This document shows, piece after piece, positions 5,040 to 8,429 of a stretch of DNA of 8,429 nucleotides. Origin of the DNA: Ruminococcaceae bacterium UBA1448. GTDB taxonomy: Bacteria > Bacillota > Clostridia > Oscillospirales > Ruminococcaceae. A program made the position numbers and the translations under genes. Location: contig DCTE01000022.1 in assembly GCA_002329405.1 (NCBI GenBank), positions 7,649-16,077 of the forward strand. The letters run 5' to 3'. The notes beneath the pieces are model-generated. The model made no database searches. It was given only the letters and a program-made list of their open reading frames with translations, and was not told the origin of the DNA. Each line of letters begins with the position of its first letter. Positions within the stretch are counted from its first letter, which is position 1.

Positions 5040-7073
5040 TTATCTCCCGGTGACAAGGTTCTTTGGGACACTGTACCCAAGTGCATATTCTTCTTTGACT
5101 TTCCGGCCGGAACGATAAACCAGCACGCCGAGCAATCCCATAAATGCCGCTACCGCTGCCAGTCCTGCCAGTGCTGCCGAAACATTCAATGAAGCCGGAG
5201 CGGTCGCAAGCGTGCCAATGGTATAGACCAGATAGGCGATGGTATAACCGACTCCCAGCTGCAATCCAATACCGGCGAAAAGCCACTTTACGCTCTTCAT
5301 CTCAGAATTCATTGCACCGATTGCCGCAAAGCAAGGCGGCGTGTACAAGTTAAACATCAGGTAAGCGAGTGCTGCAACCTTAGTGATCGCGATAATTCCA
5401 GCGACCTCTGCACCAGCACCCTCCATCAGTGCCAGTTCCTCGGTATCAATCAGGTTCTCCAACCCTACAAAGCAGACAGCCAGTGTGCCGACGACATTCT
5501 CTTTTGCAATAAATCCGGTGACTGCCGCTGCGGCCAGCTGCCAGGAAAGAACACCGACAATCGGAACCAGCAGCCATGCAAACGGACCGGCAATCGAAGC
5601 GAGAATCGAAGCATCCGCCGTTTCGGCGACAGCAAAGTGCCAGTCAAAGGTCTGCATAACCTGCACTGCGGTATTGCACAGCAGGATAATGGTTGCAGCC
5701 TTCACGATATACGCCTTGCCGCGGCTGCACATCGACTTGAAAGCGCCCCAGAGAGAAGGCAGCTTGTATTCCGGCAGCTCGATGATAAAGAAGGACTTTC
5801 TTGATTTATAGCCGGCAATCTTGTTGACCAGCAGCGCACCGACAAAGATCAGAACGATACCAGTCAGATACATCAGCGTGCTGACCCAGCCTGCGTCGTC
5901 AAAAAACGCACCGGCAAACAGCGCGATGACCGGAATCTTCGCACCACACGGCATAAACGGTGCCAGCATCGCGGTTGCCCGGCGTTCCCGTTCATTGCGG
6001 ATGGTACGGCTGGCCATGATACCGGGGACGGCGCAGCCGACGGTAATGACGAATGGGATGACCGATTTGCCCGACAGACCGACCTTTTTAAAGATCGGGT
6101 CGAGTACAACCGCAACCCTGGACATGTACCCACAGTCTTCCAGCAGTGCAATCAGGAAATACATTACCATAACCAGCGGCAAAAATCCGACAACCGCACT
6201 TACACCGCCAATGATTCCATCGACCAGCAGTGCCGACAGAATCGGACTGGCGTTGTTTTCCAGCAGCCCGCCAACCCAGCCTTGGAAGGTCTCCAGCCAG
6301 CCGACCATCCAATCGGCAATCGGCGTACCCACCCAGACCTGCGAAATCTGGAAAACAAAAAACATGACAACCGCAAAAATCGGAATCCCAAGCCATTTGT
6401 TGGTCAGTACTTCGTCAATCTTATCCCCGACGTTCTTATCTTTGGTCAAAACTTTGCGCGTCTCAACCGCTTCGACAATCTCGTTGACAAATCTGAACCG
6501 CTGCCGGTCTGCTTCTTCAACCTCCTTTTTATTGGTTAAATCAATTTCCGGCTGATGATAAGGGGCAGCCTGTGCTTTATGGGCAACATTTACCGCCTTA
6601 TCAATGACTGCATTCAGCCCGTCTGCCGAAGTAGAAATCGTTTCAATAACCGGACAGCCCAGTTTTTGACTGAGTGCCTGCACATCTATTCTGGTTTCCT
6701 TTTTCGCGTTGATGTCACTCTTGTTCAGCGCAACGACCACCGGAATCCCAAGTTCCAGCAGCTGTGTCGTAAAAAACAGGCTGCGGCTGAGGTTGGTCGC
6801 ATCGACAATGTTGATGATAACATCAGGATTTTCTTTTTTGACATACGAGCTGGTGATGCTCTCTTCACTGGTAAACGGCGACATCGAATAAGCGCCGGGC
6901 AGGTCAACTGCTATCAATTGTTCACTGCCCGAGTAAAACGTTTTTTTAATCGGATGTTCTTTCTTCTCAACCGTTACACCTGCCCAGTTGCCGACCTTTT
7001 CATTCCGGCCGGTCAGTGCGTTGTACATTGTGGTTTTACCCGAGTTTGGGTTACCTGTCAATGCAATTCTCAT
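5040..7073 (-). CDS. feoB: Ferrous iron transporter FeoB
   Basis: A 677-aa inner-membrane Fe(II) importer with an N-terminal G-protein domain. Seen: G1 GNPNSGKT (7-14), G2 Thr34 in GVTVEKKE, G3 DLPG (57-60), G4 NKSD (117-120), G5 STSADG (147-152). A helical spacer at about 180-225 follows, then roughly ten membrane segments from residue 229. FeoB core ('gate') motifs are present: GCAVPGIMASRT (346-357, with Ala where the usual motif has Asn), MLAPFMPCGAKIPV (369-382), AKENVVGTL (523-531) and YTPPCFAAIGAMNSEMKS (577-594). Length is normal for Gram-positive FeoB. The start is set by GAGGAGG at 7082-7088 (minus strand), 8 nt from the ATG. FeoA is encoded 88 bp upstream. Expression is probably iron-repressed through the operator-like sites upstream. 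Manganese use is known for a few homologues and cannot be excluded. Confidence 0.96.
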   Translation of the reverse strand: MRIALTGNPNSGKTTMYNALTGRNEKVGNWAGVTVEKKEHPIKKTFYSGSEQLIAVDLPGAYSMSPFTSEESITSSYVKKENPDVIINIVDATNLSRSLFFTTQLLELGIPVVVALNKSDINAKKETRIDVQALSQKLGCPVIETISTSADGLNAVIDKAVNVAHKAQAAPYHQPEIDLTNKKEVEEADRQRFRFVNEIVEAVETRKVLTKDKNVGDKIDEVLTNKWLGIPIFAVVMFFVFQISQVWVGTPIADWMVGWLETFQGWVGGLLENNASPILSALLVDGIIGGVSAVVGFLPLVMVMYFLIALLEDCGYMSRVAVVLDPIFKKVGLSGKSVIPFVITVGCAVPGIMASRTIRNERERRATAMLAPFMPCGAKIPVIALFAGAFFDDAGWVSTLMYLTGIVLIFVGALLVNKIAGYKSRKSFFIIELPEYKLPSLWGAFKSMCSRGKAYIVKAATIILLCNTAVQVMQTFDWHFAVAETADASILASIAGPFAWLLVPIVGVLSWQLAAAAVTGFIAKENVVGTLAVCFVGLENLIDTEELALMEGAGAEVAGIIAITKVAALAYLMFNLYTPPCFAAIGAMNSEMKSVKWLFAGIGLQLGVGYTIAYLVYTIGTLATAPASLNVSAALAGLAAVAAFMGLLGVLVYRSGRKVKEEYALGYSVPKNLVTGR

Positions 7074-7119
7074 GACTTTTGCCTCCTCATATGCGATCCT
7101 TTCGGATTGATTTATGTAA

Positions 7120-7134
7120 TTAGCAACAGCTAAC
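7120..7134. promoter_or_regulatory. Candidate DtxR/IdeR-like site in the feoA-feoB gap
   Basis: TTAGC-AACA-GCTAA is a perfect 5-bp inverted repeat, 46 bp before the feoB start. Read on the plus strand it follows TTAG-N4-AGCTAAC, exactly the pattern at the feoA promoter (7423-7437). No convincing -35/-10 pair lies beside it, so it may act as a roadblock or an accessory binding site. Confidence 0.42.
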
Positions 7135-7142
7135 CACTATCC

Positions 7143-7175
7143 AAAAAAATAACCGATTCCTTTAAATCAGAATCG
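7143..7175 (-). terminator. Possible attenuator hairpin at the end of feoA
   Basis: On the minus strand CGATTC (7175-7170) pairs perfectly with GAATCG (7159-7154) across a 10-nt loop containing the feoA stop codon, then GTTA and seven Ts (7149-7143). A 6-bp stem with half AT pairs is weak, so partial termination is more likely than complete termination. It would lower feoB transcript relative to feoA. Confidence 0.4.
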
Positions 7176-7377
7176 CGTCTGCGAGCTGGTCATCAATATT
7201 ATACCGGCCATCCTTGATCGACACAACACATCCCCCCTTGCGGCGGGAAACCACGGTAATTTTTTCGCCGGCAAAACATCCCAGAGAAAACAGAAAAGCG
7301 TCCATCTCCTCATCTTCTGTCACAATCTTCTGAATCAAATATTCTGTTCCCTCAATTGCCTGTCTGAGCGTCATCAT
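7162..7377 (-). CDS. feoA: Ferrous iron transport protein FeoA
   Basis: A small cytoplasmic SH3-like protein that is thought to bind FeoB and modulate its transport or GTPase activity. With the chosen start it has 71 residues, within the usual 70-80. Seen: an N-terminal stretch MTLRQAIEGTEYLIQKI, then the family's FSLGCFAGEKITVV segment (LG.. G..I.V), a basic turn SRRKGG, and a C-terminal beta region with the polar VSIKDGRYNIDDQLADAILI ending. The frame is open to 7398 and could give 78 aa, but only the ATGATG at 7377-7372 has a good ribosome-binding site (AGGGAG at 7388-7383), so I prefer that start. It is the first gene of the feo operon, just after a consensus promoter. Short sequence, but the position before feoB makes the call firm. 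Confidence 0.88.
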   Translation of the reverse strand: MMTLRQAIEGTEYLIQKIVTEDEEMDAFLFSLGCFAGEKITVVSRRKGGCVVSIKDGRYNIDDQLADAILI

Positions 7378-7382
7378 TTCAT

Positions 7383-7388
7383 CTCCCT
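7383..7388 (-). promoter_or_regulatory. Ribosome-binding site that sets the feoA start
   Basis: AGGGAG on the minus strand lies 5 nt before the first ATG of ATGATG (7377) and 8 nt before the second (7374). The in-frame ATG at 7398 lies upstream of it and lacks a comparable site. Confidence 0.65.
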
Positions 7389-7418
7389 GATCGTACATTC
7401 ATCGACCGTACTGCAATA

Positions 7419-7439
7419 TTAGTTAGTTCTAGCTAACTT
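7419..7439. promoter_or_regulatory. Candidate DtxR/IdeR-like operator of feoAB
   Basis: Perfect inverted repeat AGTTAG (7421-7426), 6-bp TTCTAG, CTAACT (7433-7438), flanked by TT at each end. The TTAG...CTAA half-sites and about 19-21 bp span resemble DtxR/IdeR iron boxes (TTAGGTTAG facing CTAACCTAA). It lies directly after the predicted transcription start (about 7441), the expected place for an Fe(II)-dependent repressor of iron uptake. The regulator itself is not in the window. Confidence 0.6.
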
Positions 7440-7447
7440 CCATGGAT

Positions 7448-7476
7448 ATTATATTCCACAACCGGCAATTTGTCAA
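7448..7476 (-). promoter_or_regulatory. Consensus sigma-A promoter of feoAB
   Basis: On the minus strand TTGACA (7476-7471), 17-bp spacer, TATAAT (7453-7448). Both hexamers are perfect. The feoA leader is about 64 nt and contains the operator-like palindrome. Confidence 0.85.
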
Positions 7477-7487
7477 GGGCTGTTTGC

Positions 7488-7521
7488 AAAAAAATTTATC
7501 TGCCAGTCGTATATGATAAAT
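7488..7521 (-). terminator. AT-rich terminator-like hairpin upstream of the feo promoter
   Basis: On the minus strand ATTTATC (7521-7515) pairs perfectly with GATAAAT (7500-7494) across a 14-nt loop and is followed by six Ts (7493-7488). The stem is AT-rich and weak. It may act as a backup to the lysS terminator, stopping read-through into feoAB. Confidence 0.35.
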
Positions 7522-7550
7522 GCTGTCACTTTATCCTTTGACAGACAGCA
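7521..7550. repeat. Inverted repeat between lysS terminator and feo promoter
   Basis: TGCTGTC (7521-7527) pairs with GACAGCA (7544-7550), a perfect 7-bp match with a 16-nt loop. An alternative pairing is CTGTCA (7523-7528) with TGACAG (7539-7544). No strong T-run follows. It sits directly between two T-tailed hairpins. Confidence 0.35.
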
Positions 7551-7580
7551 AAAAGCCCCAGGGAGTCTTTCCCCGGGGCG
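7550..7580 (-). terminator. Intrinsic terminator of lysS
   Basis: On the minus strand GCCCCGGGG (7579-7571) pairs with CCCTGGGGC (7563-7555) with one G-T pair and a 7-nt loop, followed by five Ts (7554-7550). It lies 32 bp after the lysS stop codon. Confidence 0.9.
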
Positions 7581-7611
7581 ATAATCTTTATGATTGGAGC
7601 TGATAAACCGA

Positions 7612-8429
7612 TCAGTTATCCATCGGCTTCATGGTCGGGAAGAGCAGGACGTCGCGGATAGAAGCAGAGTCGGTCAGCAGCATGACCAGACGGTCAACAC
7701 CAAAGCCCAGACCGCCTGTCGGAGGCATACCATATTCCAGCGCGGTGACGAAATCATAGTCGACCTGCGCACGGGTTTCAGGGTCAACAGCGCGGCGCTG
7801 TTCAACCTGGCGTTCAAAACGTGCCTTCTGGTCGATTGGGTCGTTCAGCTCACTGAACGCATTACCAAACTCAGTCGCATTGATGAAATACTCGAAACGC
7901 TCGGTAAACGCAGGGTCAGTGGGTTTACGCTTGGCCAGCGGGCTGATTTCGACCGGATAATCATAGATAAAGGTCGGCTGAATCAGGTTTTCCTCGACAA
8001 ATGCGTCAAAGAATTCCGCCAGAATCGCACCTTTGGTCGGGACTTCCGGCAGTTCAACATGATGTTCTGTCGCACAGGCGATCGCGTCTTCGTCGGTCTT
8101 CCAGTCGTTGTAATCGACACCGGAATACTTCTTGACCGCCTCGACCATCGTCAAACGTTCCCAGTGGCCGAGATCGATCTGATGGCCCTGATAAGGTACG
8201 ACGAGTGTACCGCAGACATTCTGCGCAACCGTTTTCATCATATCCTCAACCAAATCCATCATGCCATGGAAATCGGTATAAGCCTGGTACAGCTCGACAG
8301 TGGTAAATTCCGGGTTATGTTTGGGGTCCATTCCCTCATTGCGGAAGATACGGCCGACCTCATACACCCGCTCAAAGCCGCCGACAATCAGTCTTTTCAG
8401 ATACAGCTCAGTCTCAATGCGCAGGACCA
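7612..8429 (-). CDS. lysS: Lysyl-tRNA synthetase, class II (C-terminal part, truncated by window)
   Basis: About 271 C-terminal residues are visible, a little over half of the usual 490-500; the N-terminal anticodon-binding OB-fold domain lies beyond the right edge. The enzyme is cytoplasmic and charges tRNA-Lys using ATP and lysine. Counting from the window edge, residues 3-20 contain the ELYLKRLIVGGFERV segment; motif 2 follows with the ATP-contacting Arg and Glu of RIFRNEG (26-32) and HNPEFT; FEYFINATEFGNAFSELNDP is the lysine-pocket region; motif 3 is GLGFGVDR (239-246). The frame continues open past the GTG at 8367, which is internal, to the edge. The protein ends in TMKPMDN, a normal C-terminus without extra domains. 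A housekeeping gene, it has its own strong terminator and is not part of the feo operon. Confidence 0.97.
   Translation of the reverse strand, partial: VLRIETELYLKRLIVGGFERVYEVGRIFRNEGMDPKHNPEFTTVELYQAYTDFHGMMDLVEDMMKTVAQNVCGTLVVPYQGHQIDLGHWERLTMVEAVKKYSGVDYNDWKTDEDAIACATEHHVELPEVPTKGAILAEFFDAFVEENLIQPTFIYDYPVEISPLAKRKPTDPAFTERFEYFINATEFGNAFSELNDPIDQKARFERQVEQRRAVDPETRAQVDYDFVTALEYGMPPTGGLGFGVDRLVMLLTDSASIRDVLLFPTMKPMDN

Noticed and set aside
5821..6555. 244-codon open frame on the plus strand inside feoB
   Set aside because: Ser/Thr/Pro-rich translation typical of the antisense of a membrane-protein gene. The FeoB motifs on the other strand are unambiguous.
7100..7150. Separate promoter for feoB in the feoA-feoB gap
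   Set aside because: The best -35-like word (TTGGAT) has no acceptable -10 at 16-19 bp. The operator-like palindrome alone is not enough to claim a promoter.
7378..7398. Longer FeoA start at 7398
   Set aside because: No good ribosome-binding site precedes it, and a strong AGGGAG lies just before the downstream ATGATG.
8365..8367. GTG at 8367 as a lysS start
   Set aside because: The frame continues upstream with conserved synthetase sequence (ELYLKRLIVGGFER), so this codon is an internal Val.

Overview
The window looks like chromosomal DNA of a mid-GC Firmicute, most likely class Clostridia. The evidence is strong purine-rich ribosome-binding sites (GGAGG, GAGGAGG), short intergenic gaps, consensus sigma-A promoters (TTGACA-17-TATAAT), a CsoR/P1B-ATPase pair and a Firmicute-type feoAB. 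The family cannot be fixed from these genes alone.

Layout, left to right. (1) Positions 1-2503, plus strand: the 3' end of an ABC-transporter ATPase gene, an overlapping gene for a large polytopic membrane protein (523 aa, probable permease partner, family not recognised), then after 34 bp a 180-aa protein resembling the Imm-5 'putative immunity protein' family. These three are probably one transcription unit whose promoter lies outside the window. (2) Positions 2504-2710: intergenic region with an unusual set of competing inverted repeats and the promoter and leader of the next gene. (3) Positions 2711-4971, plus strand: a CsoR-family metal sensor with a full Cys-His-Cys triad and its own terminator. 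It is followed by a P1B-type heavy-metal ATPase under a perfect consensus promoter, with a CsoR-like operator covering the -10 and start-site region. (4) Positions 4993-5030: a bidirectional terminator between convergent genes. (5) Positions 5040-7476, minus strand: feoA-feoB ferrous iron uptake operon with a perfect consensus promoter, a DtxR/IdeR-like palindrome at the start site, a second copy of the same 15-bp pattern in the feoA-feoB gap, and a possible attenuator at the end of feoA. (6) Positions 7488-7611: lysS terminator plus two further inverted repeats. (7) Positions 7612-8429, minus strand: C-terminal part of lysyl-tRNA synthetase, truncated by the window edge.

Functionally the centre is a small metal-homeostasis region. 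The CsoR-type sensor should release the ATPase promoter when metal (Cu(I) by its ligand triad) is in excess, and the ATPase expels the ion. The neighbouring feoAB imports Fe(II) and is probably repressed by an iron-sensing DtxR-like regulator encoded elsewhere. The main open questions are the metal carried by the ATPase, whose last two membrane helices do not carry the usual CopA signatures; the duplicated operator-like site and hairpin inside the feo operon; and the role of the ABC transporter with its orphan immunity-like protein. I see no CRISPR array, insertion sequence, tRNA, rRNA or convincing entirely new system here.
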